A stretch of DNA of 64,000 nucleotides, taken from the NCBI GenBank assembly GCA_003008705.1, contig PDUO01000001.1, forward strand, positions 1,419,694 to 1,483,693, in the 5' to 3' direction. Position 1 is the stretch's first letter. Every line of letters starts with the position of its first letter. Shown piece by piece: positions 24,130 through 34,772 of the stretch. The position numbers were made by a program, and so were the translations under genes. The DNA comes from Pezicula radicicola (Eukaryota; Ascomycota; Leotiomycetes; Helotiales; Dermateaceae). The notes under the pieces were generated by a model that did no database searches, had not been told where the DNA came from, and was given only the letters and a program-made list of their open reading frames with translations.

Positions 24130-26263
24130 TCAGTTGAAGTGAGGAATATATGTTGACCATGAAGCGACCTGATATACTTCCGTTGGCAAATGAGCAACAT
24201 TGATGAAGCACTCAACGACTAAGTAAACCCTAGCTAGTACGTATATAAAAATTAAAAAGTACATGCAGATTTTAAGAAGTAATGGGAACCGGAGCTTGGC
24301 TATGGAAAAGAAAAAATTGTCGTCATCCCGTCGTATATCTTCACTTAGATACAAGATCCTAAGCTAGAAAAATAGCGACACTAAGATTTTCCTTATAGTG
24401 CTTCTTTCTACTCCTGGCGTCTTATCTTCTTCAACAAGTTCCTCGAAGTTTATCGCATTATAAATTAATGCTAACAATGGTCCGGCGCCGATAACCACCG
24501 ATGCGGAGATTCTCCACATAAATTGCTGAGAATAAGTAGGGAAGTGAGTATTCCATGCAAGCGCATGTAGACCCCCATAGATGAATGCAGCAGCGGCTAG
24601 TCCAGACTGCACCAGAAGATCATCCAGCGAAACTGAAGAAATTGGAGGACGATTAAGGGCCCTTGGCTGGACTGAAGAATAGACAAACAACCTTTCTCTC
24701 AATGGGCGAGGGTTTTGTGAAAGGATTCTTAGGTGCCTCAAAACTCTGTTCTCGACAAATCCATCCTCGGTTGCCCTGAAAAAGGTCCCTGGGATTATCT
24801 TGTGACGACACAAATGCTTTCCTTCATTTTCCATCGTGCCAGAATTCCAAATTGCACCCGCACGAAGGCGACTTTCGTGAGAATCCTCGTAAAACTTGTA
24901 ATTCGAAGGAATAACTTTCCAATGAGTACCTGCTAACTCTTCGCGATTGGATTCGATATAAAAAAGTGCAATCAACTCGTCCGCTTCTCGGCCACGAACC
25001 AGTGTTGGGCGTTCTACATCAAAAGGTTTATCCCACCATAATAAATAGATGGCGACAGTACAAAGTGCGTGCCCAAAAGTATTGAGCTCTAGTAAGCTAA
25101 TTGGAAGTCCATCGACTAGGCGGGAAATACATTGACAGACAAACCAAAGCGCTTGGACACAAACCAGTGTTTTTGTGAAGGCACTAGCTTTGCTCTTCTG
25201 GGCTATTTCTTCTTTGCTGAGGTCTGGTATTAAATGAGGGTTGTCATAAACAGCCATGCGAAAGTAATGCATGTCAAATGTCCATCGTTTTTCCGGAACA
25301 GCAAGAAAACTTTCTTCCTCTTTTAGATTAGTAATGTCCAAAGCATAACCGCCCATATTAGCATAGAACCCATGGACTAGCGTCCACGTATGTCGTTTTG
25401 ATACATTAGAGGTCGGGCTCTCGGTTGGGTACTCAGATAAATGGCCAGACTAACAAACTGCACTTACATCTGGAAAATTGCTCATACAATTCATAGGCTG
25501 AAAAGAAGCCTGGCATTCGTTACGAGGAGACGAGACCCCTTCTGGTTGACCTATGAGCGACCAAGGTTCTTTTGCAGGGAGCGGTAAAGATTTCGTGGAT
25601 ATCTGTTTCAAGTTAGTCTCTCTAGAGTTTGTAGCGAATTAAAACAATCATAGAATGCTACACACATTGCCAGTACTGTAATTGAAGTGGTTGTCGACCC
25701 GAGGCCCAGGAGACCCCGACAAGTGCCGTTCAGGTTGTGAGGTGTTCTGAGATTCTATTTGAGGGAGCTCTACCGAGTATCGCGGTAGATCAGTATGCTT
25801 GAAACGAATTTTTAGTTAGAGCTTGTAGCTTAACCACGGAAGTAGAAAGTCAACATACGTGCTCTTTAGATGAAGTTTCTAGGACTCGTCTATAGCATAT
25901 TAACCCAGTGACTTTCAGACTTCCCAGCAAGCTTCGAACTCGTCTAAAGAACTCTTGAGACGAAGATGGCGGGGTTTTAAGGCCAAAGTGGCGATTATAG
26001 ATCCTGCAAATCTCCTTTGCTTCTGATCTCTGGTTCCAAGCCGTATAGGCAACCAATTCTGGTGCAATAAGGCCCAGGACCAGCCACCCAAGTTTCCTCC
26101 ATGACTGTGTCGAGAGAGGCCATCCATATCTTCGACGGCCATGATGCCACGATTCATGTTCGGGAATGTTGAGATGAACAGCGCTCCAAACGCACAAGGA
26201 GATAGTGATTAGACATCCTTGCACTAAGTCCCATGTGCCACGAGTCGTAGGATTAGGGCCCAA
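24130..26263 (-). CDS. Multi-pass membrane protein of an unnamed fungal family (5' end unresolved)
   Basis: Five exons can be joined in frame: complement(25859..26263), (25666..25797), (25468..25602), (24412..25419), (24130..24363), about 637 aa. Features seen widely in this fungal family are present: a first hydrophobic segment followed by AVHLNIP, then WRKLGWLVLGLIAPE, a long polar loop and TWTLVHGFYANMGGYA. A helix ending YLLWWDKPFDVERP follows. The C-terminus has ARVYLVVECFINVAHLP and WSTYIPHF. I know of no established function for the family. The reading frame of the first exon is open upstream of 26263 but has no ATG. The nearest ATG (26304, good context ACAATGG) is in another frame, so either a 5' intron is missed or the start is broken. 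Introns 3 and 4 have weak splice sites. Confidence 0.75.
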
Positions 26264-27474
26264 GACACTGTATTGGTGCCGTTTCCAAAGGCCGTGAACA
26301 CCATTGTACGTCCTTTGCTTGAGATTTGAGGATTTGAGGATTTGAAATATTGGTGAAGGAGAGAATGATTAGGAAGGCTCGAGGCTCGACGGCATGAAAT
26401 ATTTGTGAAAGAGAGTAGGAAGGCGCAAGGCTGTGGTCTGGAAATGTTGAAGTGACGTGCTATTCCTGCATATTACCGATGCATCGAGACGACATGTTAG
26501 GCTGCAGCTCCAAATTCACTTCTCGCCTACGACTTTCGGGGCTCGCTACAAAGTCTTATTACAAGGCAAACGAAAACCCCAAAACCAAGAAAGAAAATCC
26601 ACAAATGGCTACTAACACATTTCCACAGAAGATATAAAATCTTTCTACACCCAAAAATGAAAATGAAGCAAATAAGAAGAAGGGGAAAAAACCCTTCCTC
26701 TGACTCGTTGCATACCTACCCATAATAAATTTGGCAAAAAAAGATATATCGCAAAGTCTCACGCTGGAACTCGCATCCAGATCTTGGCTAGTAAAGTTTT
26801 ATTGCCATATTCTACTATTAAACTACGTGAGCTGGTTCGTGTTTGCTTGTTTTGATTACAATGTTGTAATTTAGGATTATGTAGTCGAGTAAGGAGCGTT
26901 GATGCCTAGCACCGACATGATATTCCTCACTAACTCGCCTTATTAGTCACTTGCTGCCTGCCCTTTATTCTGCCCAAAGTACAAACTCAAAATCAAATAC
27001 AAACTACAAGATCTTATTCACCACACTTTTACAAAGCGTTGTCTACTCCTAGGTTGACCCCTCTACTACAGGGATAGAGACTGGAATGAGTAAAGCAATC
27101 GAGATGATCATTGGACTTATTTGCCATCCCTCTTCACTATAAGACGGATAATCTTGACTAGTCTCAGTTAAGTGTCCATTTGGATTTTTGCTTTACTCCT
27201 CTCACAACTAAATTTCTCACACGCCTAAAAATTCGAAAACAATCACCACAGCACGCATACTTCAACCCCCCAACCCCCCAACCCCCCCATCCGCTAGTCT
27301 AACTTTTGCTCTTGAAAAACAATAAAAATCAAAAATCAAAACTCTAAAACACCACAAAGCTAGCCAACCAACCAAAATTCAAAAAGTAATTTTAAGCAAA
27401 GTGTTTCAGTAGTATAGATTTAGGTAAGAACGTCAGTTTAGGAGAGACTCGCTACCCCTCGCTACCCCTCACTA
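26264..27474. other. Intergenic region with C-rich tract, left of the MITE
   Basis: No gene is visible. A direct repeat of GAGGATTT lies near 26320-26345. A C-rich tract lies at 27263-27288. CGCTACCCCT is repeated at about 27450-27470 next to the transposon end. Composition drifts to AT after 26,600. Confidence 0.5.
27263..27288 (-). other. G-quadruplex-type tract (C-rich on + strand)
   Basis: Three runs of five or six C separated by AA, followed by seven C, are seen on the + strand. The minus strand therefore has at least four G runs with 2-nt loops when the long runs are split, which can fold as a quadruplex. No regulatory role is shown. Confidence 0.5.
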
Positions 27475-27522
27475 CAGTACGTGGACAAAAGTCTGTCGTG
27501 TACCCCTATTTTACACCAAAAC
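27475..27522 (+). repeat. Left terminal inverted repeat of the MITE
   Basis: 48 nt starting CAGTACGTGG and ending ACACCAAAAC. It is complementary to 27883-27930 with three mismatches. Confidence 0.9.
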
Positions 27523-27882
27523 TCATACCTAACACTTCAAAGGTTTATAGTAAAGAAGGTATAATTAATTAAAGTCTTTATACTAGATTTATTTATTCGA
27601 TAGTTAAATATATTTTTCTATCTCTATATTAAAATTATAGGTAACTAGGATTAATTAATAGAGATTAGAAGTAGGAGGAGTATAGAATTTACTAGTTTTA
27701 TACCTAAATTCACTTAAAAATTTACTATCCTAAATTATTTACTATTTCCTATAATAACTATTAGATATAATTAAAATCTAATATAGAAAAGTCTACTTTA
27801 AATAATAAAAATACTTACTAGTTAAATTTTTAGATATACTTATAGCCTAAGTTAAAGTTATATAAGTAGATGTACTAAGAGT

Positions 27883-27930
27883 GTTTTGGTGTAAAATGGG
27901 GGTACACGACAGACTTTTGTCCACCCACTG
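27883..27930 (-). repeat. Right terminal inverted repeat of the MITE
   Basis: 48 nt starting GTTTTGGTGT and ending CCACCCACTG. It is the inverted partner of 27475-27522. Confidence 0.9.
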
Positions 27931-28139
27931 TATATCTCGCTACAGATCCGAGCCCCCAAACCCTCAAAAAAGTACTCCACCACTCACTCACCACAGCACA
28001 ATAAACCAACCCCCCAGTCTCAAGACCTTAAACACTCCTAGATATATCATTACCCAAAACCTACGCAATATGATATCCCAACCATTACTCCATACCGCTA
28101 CCTTAAAACCCCAAAAAAACAAAAGTTTATATTTAGAGG

Positions 28140-28213
28140 GTCCTGCTATGGGAATTGCACCCATATCTTGGCGTTAATACAGTCGCCACGCTCTCCTATT
28201 GAGCTAAGCAAGC
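28140..28213 (-). pseudogene. tRNA-like relic (possibly tRNA-Asn derived)
   Basis: On the minus strand a cloverleaf can be drawn. The acceptor GCTTGCT pairs with AGCAGGA at six of seven positions (the first pair fails). The D-arm is GCTC/GAGC, the anticodon stem TGGCG/CGCCA, and the T-arm ATGGG/CCCAT with loop TGCAATT. The anticodon loop is ACTGTATTAA, ten bases instead of seven. It looks like a CTGTTAA loop with an insertion, which would point to Asn (GTT). The expanded loop, the broken first pair and the unusual T-loop argue for a pseudogene. The 3' side is not followed by a clear oligo-T terminator. Confidence 0.55.
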
Positions 28214-28307
28214 TTTTTGTCTTCTGTTTGTTTCAATAGGAATGGGTAAATCGGAATATGTAGGAGAGTTCTGAGTCAGCTTGAGGGAACGATTGTGTGG
28301 TAGCTTA

Positions 28308-28326
28308 GGGGAGGGGAGGGGAGGGG
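28308..28326 (+). other. G-quadruplex motif (GGGGA)n
   Basis: Four runs of G separated by single A form an ideal quadruplex core just downstream of the secreted-protein gene on the opposite strand. No function is inferred. Confidence 0.6.
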
Positions 28327-28582
28327 CTAGGCAGCAATGACACTAAGTACCTAGGTACCTAGGTAGTTTGGAACTAGACCGAAGATACCTGAGGTACATA
28401 TTTACCATGAAGTAGGTAATTATCCTATTTGAAAATGAATTGCGATGTCTTTGTTGTCAAGATACTTGAATTAAAGGGAAGATATTATATCACATTAATT
28501 TCTTCGAAAAAATCCCAAGATAAACCTCCTACACATCCTCAAACCTCAACTTAAAGAGCTAAAGTGCTTGCTACCCTCCTTC

Positions 28583-29236
28583 TTACGCGACAGCGCTTGT
28601 GAAGGAACCGCTTAGAGAACCACCATCTCCTATAACACGCAAATCGAAAGTCAGTTTACTGATTTTATGAAGTTGCAAAGTTGCCCAAGATTCGAGGGCA
28701 ATGAGCAATCGATTCTAAGAAGGGAACCTGTTCTGAAAACAGGAATACGTACCAGGAGGTTGACACTCAGTACCGTAACCATACGGAACAGGAGGTTCGA
28801 TGGGATAGCAATAAGTCCTAATACCAATGCTTCCAAAGATCTCTTCTTCAGGTGCTCTGCTTGAAAATCAGCTTACAGTTCACCATCCACTCCTTTCTAA
28901 AACAAGAAATTCCAGAATGAGAAAAACCTACAAAGTTTCCTCAACACTCAACGTAGAAGAAGTCTTATTCCACTGGAAAGAAACAGCAGTATTGCTGCAA
29001 GGATATGAGACGGTAGGATCGACAACACCGTTATATATACATGGCGTAGTAATGTTCGTAGTTGGGTCGTAGTAAGTGAAGGTAATTTCTGGTGGGTTTG
29101 TATTGGTTCCTGTTGGATTGAAGAGAGTGAAGCGTCCGATGTAGAAGGTTGTTGGGAGGGCTCGTGGGTATGAGGTAGGAATGGCTGTTGCGAGGGATAG
29201 GAGTCCGGAGATGATGAGAGGGATAGTTTTTAACAT
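28583..29236 (-). CDS. Small secreted cysteine-containing protein, AA1-like
   Basis: Three exons: complement(28932..29236), (28753..28856), (28583..28629), giving 151 aa. A signal peptide of about 18 residues (MLKTIPLIISGLLSLATA) is followed by a beta-rich region. FYIGRFTLFNPTG, ITFTYYDP, CIYNG and SYPCSN recall the AA1-like domain of small fungal secreted proteins. Four cysteines remain in the mature protein, two before and two after the first intron, and could form two disulfides. The short C-terminus is Gly/Ser-rich. The first acceptor (GCAG at 28857) was chosen because it alone keeps the frame into TYCYPIEPP. Small size, secretion and location beside repeats fit an effector-type protein, but no activity is known. 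Confidence 0.75.
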
Positions 29237-30270
29237 GATGAAATATAAAGGTACCTATGGAGTTTTTGATCGGTTTTTGGTATTATGACACTAACACGTA
29301 CACTGAGAATGTGGTAATGGGAGGCCGTACTTATACTCGAGGCCGTATCTCGTCTGTTCAAAACAGACATTGCTATTTCGTATGCATGCAGTAAGGCGAG
29401 CCATGATCAACTACTCAAAGTAACCTCTTACGAGCTGCGAATGGCCCTGTAAAGCCAGCTGGAATTACGAGGATAACCCCTATAGGACGAATGACGTTGT
29501 GAGGACAAGTGTGCAGGTACAGCTATCAACAGGGCTGAGAGGATACCCTGCCATAGTACGCTCATAGATCATACGAGATAACCAGTAACGTCATACGAAT
29601 TCCAGACTCCAAAGAGACAAGCATTCTCCACGCGATGCCCTTGCCGCTACATTTCCCCCTCAGTATTATTTAGATGACTTTACTTTAGAGAATCGAAAAT
29701 CAGGACAAAAAACAAGGGGAGGAAATTTGCGGCGTAGAAGACGAGCAACGCCTTCGTAATGCTTCTCGGGACATGCAAATATTTGGAACTATGCACGCAA
29801 GCATGCAAAGAGCAATTGGCTAGTGCTATGTGCGACTCGAGATAGCAAAAATAGAAATGGAATCAAAATATTAACGAGTACGAGTGCTACATAGCAGAAA
29901 GAAGCCACGAGAAAGAAGGACTGGTTCAACGTTTGACATAATGGGCACAATGGGCTTATGCCTGATTACTGACTGCTGAGGCTTCAGGTACGGAAAGGTA
30001 CGGAGGTAGCGAGATCGGAGAGATATGCAACAAAAAAATGAGCAGCCCAAAAATGTAAGCATCCCTTTCGAGTACACGTAAACGTGATAGCGACGTCGCA
30101 GAAGAGATGAGCGAACATTCCCTCGCCAAAGTTAGCACCCACATCACATGACCCACTAGCGCGCACCAAGAAATTTCTCAAATCAGCCTCACAAAAGTTT
30201 CGCGACAATTCCGCATCTCCAACTTCAACCTCCGACAACCACTAAGGAAAGGAAAGACCATTCATCAACA
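29237..30270. other. Divergent promoter region: secreted protein (-) and eL36 (+)
   Basis: This stretch of about 1 kb contains both 5' regions. Small frames here carry no recognisable domain. No RNA gene is seen. Confidence 0.5.
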
Positions 30271-30746
30271 ATGGCAAAGGAACAAACCGAACGCAGCGGC
30301 TTGATCGTCGGTATCAACAAAGGCCACGTACGTCATTAAAGAAAACGAGAAAAAGCCCGTCTCAGCTCTTGGAGCATCTTTTGTACAAAAGATGGACCGG
30401 TTAATGTATAAGTATTATAGAAAACCGAGGCTCGTGTTGTGAAGCCCCGTGTTTCGCGCACCAAGGGTCACTTGAGCAAGCGCACTGCTTTCGTCAGAGA
30501 GATCGTTAAGGAAGTTTCTGGGTATGTTTTCCCCTTCCCTTCAATGAAAAGGAAGATGACTAACCGGTTCTTACTTCATGCAGACTTGCGCCTTACGAGC
30601 GTCGAATCATTGAGCTTATCCGCAACAGCAAAGACAAACGCGCTCGCAAGTTAGCCAAAAAGAGACTCGGTACTTTCGGTCGTGCTAAGGCGAAGGTTGA
30701 CGAGCTCACCACTGTCATTGCTGAGTCGAGAAGAGCTGGTCACTAA
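30271..30746 (+). CDS. RPL36: 60S ribosomal protein eL36
   Basis: Three exons: 30271-30327, 30421-30521, 30584-30746, giving 106 aa. The protein starts [19 protein letters not shown] and continues [38 protein letters not shown] and a basic [16 protein letters not shown] segment. This matches the eL36 family over its full length, including the usual size of about 100-106 aa. It is a structural component of the large ribosomal subunit. Splicing of a ribosomal-protein gene very early in the coding sequence (codon 19) is typical for fungi. The donors are GTACGT and GTATGT. Confidence 0.96.
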
Positions 30747-31280
30747 ATTCTCTCTCTGTGATTCTTGCGCGCATCATCATCCGGATCTCTCTACGGCTAC
30801 GTTCAATCTCTGGCAGTGGAACTTGGGAAAGCGATCGGACGGAGTTGTATGAATAGAAATTAAAACGATCATCGGGCCTTTTTTTGAAGGGATGAAATGA
30901 TACCTCAAGGAATGCCTTTACTTGGCTGGATTATTCGAATGATGGCTAACGATATCACCATGGGATCTTCAAGTCAATGAAATAATTCAGCAACCAATAT
31001 TCTCGTGCAGCATGTGATGGTGAAGGAGTGCACAGATTTTGCACAATTATACTCGGAAAGTTGCCTACGTAAAAGGCGCTCAGTGCTAATCTTTTGAAAC
31101 TGGTATTTATTCCCTTGAGTATGCACATTGGCAGTTCTATTTCACTGGCCTTCTGCCAGAAACCAGACTCCTCGCTATGAAACTTTCAAACCCCCCAATG
31201 TCAATTAACACAGAACGCCATCATAGACAAAACCCCCCAAATCCACAATTGTCATTATAGGCAAATCACTTCTTTGCAAA
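30747..31280. other. Convergent intergenic region
   Basis: This is the 3' space between eL36 (+) and the UBX protein (-). Nothing beyond presumed UTRs is visible. The sequence CAAATCACTTCTTTG is duplicated around 31261-31290 and runs into the end of the UBX coding region. Confidence 0.5.
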
Positions 31281-32852
31281 TCACTTCTTTGCAAACCTTT
31301 GCATGAGGTTACCCAGCATCTTCTTCCTCTTCTCTTCACTTCCCCCCTTCTCTGATGCCTTTCCCTTACCCTTGTCGTTGTCCAAAGGTGCTTCGTCCTC
31401 AACCTCAGGAGCATCAACCATGGGGACATCGATATCTCGTGCCTTTTCTGTGAGCTCCGACTTCAAGATTGGACCTTGTCTGATCTCGGCGGGAACACCG
31501 TCCAACCAATGGAAATTAACCAACACGTTACCCCTAAAACCCAGGTGTTTAATTAACAATCGCTTGTCATCCTTGGGTATGGTCTCAGGACGGCCTGTCT
31601 CTCCAGGATACACAAGTTTGAATTGCTGATCTGTTGCGACAGTGGCGTTTACTACACGTCTGTACAGCTCAAGGCATGTATCATTTGCACCAATCTTGCT
31701 GAATTGCAATGCGAATTGGTTAGGCATCCGAACTCTGACATTAACCTCTTTCACGCCGGATAGCTTAGCGGCCTTCTCCTCTTCGAGTCGTTTCTCTTCG
31801 GCATCGGACAGTAGCTTCTTGTTCGTAGACGCCTTGTTAAGCAAAGCCTGGTGAGACTTTACTTGTGAGATTGAATGTTCATATGCCTTTTCATCATGGG
31901 GAATTTGCGCAGCCCTAGGTGTGTCTCCGCTCGGTGGTCGATATACAAGAGGTTTACCATCATCCACGTCTGCCTCTGATTCTGGACGTGGGCGTTTGGC
32001 TGGCGAGAGGGGTTTCGGAACAAAAGCAGCCGGAGTCTGACTACTAGGTGAATCATCGGGTCGGCTTGAAGGTGTCGCCATTTTCTCAATTCCGTTGGTG
32101 ACGTCGGAAAGAGCAGGGGAAGAATCAGAGACCTGGGTTACCGGGCTGGGCTGAGTGGTGGAAGATTCGGCAGGAACATCTGACGGTTCGTCGAAGAACT
32201 GTTCGATGTTGGCAGTAGCTTCCTCAAAAGGAATATCAGTAGGACGGAAGGAAATCCGGATCGATACAGTGCCATCTGTAATTCCGAATTGAGCCAGTGT
32301 CTTCTGTAGTTCTGTTAAGCCTGAAATTTGCCGGCCCATAATATTCAATTCTGGTTCCTCGTAAAACAGACGTCCAGCACCTGATGCTCCTGCTCCATCT
32401 TGAAGTCTCTGTACAGACCGGTCTGTCAAATGCAGCTTCCGTTCTTTCTCATCTTCGAACATGCGAAGTACCTTCCATAATGTTTTATCGCTTGATGCCT
32501 GGATTATCGGTTTGGTCTCTCCCTTTCCATCAGGTTCAGTGAGTTGCAAAGCAACCTTGACGGGCGTAGGAGACCGCGAGGCAGCTATGAGCTCGAGTTT
32601 TGCGCCCGAGATAAGACCCGTTTGTCGGAAAGGCAGGGAGAGATTCAGTGGCTTTTCCTTGTGCCTGATCACCGTTAGAAGATACATCGATGTCGGTGGG
32701 ACTTGGAAGGCTTACTTGAGAGTGAAATTGGTAGCGTCACGTCCAAACTTCTTGCATGCTTCTTCCAAAACATCTGTCATGTATGTGCCGGGGGTGACTT
32801 TGACCGTAGTGGTCTTCAGTGTGGTGTCAAGCACCTTGACGTGCGCAGCCAT
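31281..32852 (-). CDS. TUG/ASPL-type UBX domain protein (Ubx4-like)
   Basis: Two exons: complement(32716..32852) and complement(31281..32664), giving 506 aa. Residues 1-75 form the TUG ubiquitin-like N-domain (MAAHVKVLDTTLKTTTVKV through GLISGAKLELIAAS). A second ubiquitin-like region follows at about 80-180, then a Ser/Pro-rich linker. A charged helix (EEKRLEEEKAAKL) precedes a UBX domain with NVRVRMPNQFALQF, ELYRRVVNATV and LIKHLGFRGNVLVNF. The short basic tail is EEKRKKMLGNLMQRFAKK. Family members bind Cdc48/p97 through the UBX domain and influence its hexamer assembly and ER-associated degradation. It is divergent to the proteasome beta-3 gene, another part of the ubiquitin-proteasome pathway, which makes co-regulation plausible but unproven. 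Confidence 0.9.
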
Positions 32853-33494
32853 GTTGGAGAATATGGAGGGGAGATGTTTCCTTGGAAGCGTGGAGGGCTC
32901 GTAGATGCTGAAGTCTGAGTGACGAAGACCAACTTGAAGAATGTGATTGGGAGAGGTATCTGAGGTGTCAAAAGTGATATTTTAAAATCAACCGCTGCTG
33001 GACTGTGCAGGCTTCTCTGAGTTTCGTCGAATTTGTCAGAGTAGAGCTGTGGCGGGGTGATGGGATTTTGGGAAGTCGCAAAAGACTATGACGTTCAGTG
33101 GCCACAATGGTAGGGCGACAAAGCCTGGAAAGGGGAATCTGTAGAGTTATGGAAACAGAGTACAAGAAATAAGAAGTTGTTGCAAAAAATAAAATTGCTT
33201 CCAGAGTAAAAAAGCTGACTTGAATACAGCTTGCAGGGAATCACCACTGAATCAGTGAGTGATCAGTGATGGATGTTCGGTGCCTGACAACCTCGCTGGT
33301 CCGAGCTTTTTGAAGCTCCGACGCGCCAGCCGTGTCTACCTACCTTGTGCTTTGTGCAGCCAAAGGAAGGAGCAATTCGATCATCCAAACCACCTCACAT
33401 TCACGACCATATCTGCGAATCTCCTGCCCACCCAAAAAGCGCTCTGTGAATCTTTATCAATACTACCACACAAACAAGAAAGAATCGCATCACA
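32853..33494. promoter_or_regulatory. Shared divergent promoter region: UBX protein / proteasome beta-3
   Basis: 642 bp separate the two start codons, which face away from each other, so both promoters must lie here. I see no clear GGTGGCAAA-type proteasome element. No gene is visible in the interval. Confidence 0.6.
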
Positions 33495-34292
33495 ATGGTA
33501 AGCCAAATCCAAGCCCAGTCACTCTCCAAACACAGCTAACATCGGCACCAGAGCTCCCCCTTCTCCATCAGTACGAAACTCGCATTCTCATACCCCCGCG
33601 AACCCTACAGCTAACAGGATATCAGATGGTGGTGCCTGCGTGGCAATGGTGGGCAAAGACTGTGTAGCCATAGCCTGCGATCTTCGACTCGGCCTGCAAT
33701 CCCTAACAGTCTCCAACAACTTCCCCAAGATCTTCTCCTACGGCGACGTCTACCTAGGACTGACAGGCCTGGCAACCGATGTCTCAACGGTCTCAGATCT
33801 CTTCCGCTACAAAGTCAACATGTACCGGCTCCGCGAAGAACGTAACATCTCTCCTTCTACCATGGCCAATCTGGTCTCGAGTAGCTTGTACGAGCGCCGA
33901 TTTGGTCCCTTCTTCGTTTCGCCTGTCGTAGCTGGTATTGATCAGAAGACGGGAAAGCCATTTATTTGTGGGTTTGATAGTATTGGGTGCATTGATTTTG
34001 CCAAGGATTTTATTGTCAGTGGAACGGCGAGTGATCAGTTGTTTGGTACTTGCGAAGGACTGTGGGAGCCAGATTTGGTATGTGATATATGCTGCAAAGA
34101 TACATATGCCGGGATGAGAACTGTGGCTAATCAGGATTCACAATATAGGGACCAGAGGATCTTTTCGAGACTATCTCCCAGGCGTTACTGAATGCTGTTG
34201 ATAGAGATGCGTTGTCAGGTTGGGGAGCACACGTTTACATCATCGAGAAGGACAAGGTCACAAAGAGGTTATTGAAGGGCAGACAAGATTAA
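33495..34292 (+). CDS. PUP3: 20S proteasome subunit beta type-3
   Basis: Four exons: 33495-33497, 33552-33570, 33626-34077, 34149-34292, giving 205 aa. The first exon is only the ATG and the second only 19 nt. Joined, they give [20 protein letters not shown]. Family signatures follow: [48 protein letters not shown] and [14 protein letters not shown]. The C-terminal [13 protein letters not shown] then ends LLKGRQD. This is the non-catalytic beta-3 subunit of the core particle and lacks a processed N-terminal Thr, as expected. The CTAAC branch site 10 to 15 bases before each 3' splice site supports the exon model. Confidence 0.94.
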
Positions 34293-34772
34293 ACGGTTGG
34301 TAAACTGAGTGGGAGCTGGGTATCGAGACGATGCTGGGATGGCGCATGTTCGTCTTGTGTAGTATTAGATCTGGCATTAAGAACTTGCTGCTGGTAAAAT
34401 GGGCATGGAATGAAGCTTAAGAAACCATATCCTAATCACTATGTACCCGAAAGCTATGCGTGGGTTGGCTGAACTAAATAAGCGACTAGGATTTGTTTGG
34501 TGACTGATATGCAGGATTAGAGAGTTCAAATGGCAAGTCGGTCGGTTACTTCAAGGCTACGGACTTCAGTATCCTTTGGAAAGCGCTCTACCCATTTTTG
34601 GTATTAAATCGACTTTGGGAGAACTGAGGTGATGCTCCATAGCATCACCATACCTTGTAGCCTAGTACATTCAGAAACACTTTCTATATTTTGAGGCAAA
34701 TGGCAATGCCTAGTTACGTTTATCTGCATCTATATCTACTAATGTACAGCTTCATCATGCTGATTTGAAGAA
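34293..34772. other. Convergent intergenic region
   Basis: This is the 3' space between proteasome beta-3 (+) and the Ca2+-ATPase (-). No feature is seen. Confidence 0.5.

Larger units (their letters stand above)
27475..27930. mobile_element. Non-autonomous Tc1/mariner-type MITE, 456 bp
   Basis: Terminal inverted repeats of 48 nt lie at 27475-27522 and 27883-27930 and match at 45 of 48 positions. They start CAGTACGTGGACAAAAG on the left and, read inward, CAGTGGGTGGACAAAAG on the right. TA flanks both ends (27473-27474 and 27931-27932), the target-site duplication of the Tc1/mariner superfamily. The interior of about 360 bp is extremely AT-rich and has no transposase frame, so it must rely on an enzyme encoded elsewhere. 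The left end abuts a small CGCTACCCCT repeat. Confidence 0.9.

Noticed and set aside
28857..28931. A separate 25-nt exon inside the first intron of the secreted-protein gene.
   Set aside because: Using it leaves a phase that meets stop codons or needs a 22-nt intron. The single longer intron keeps frame.
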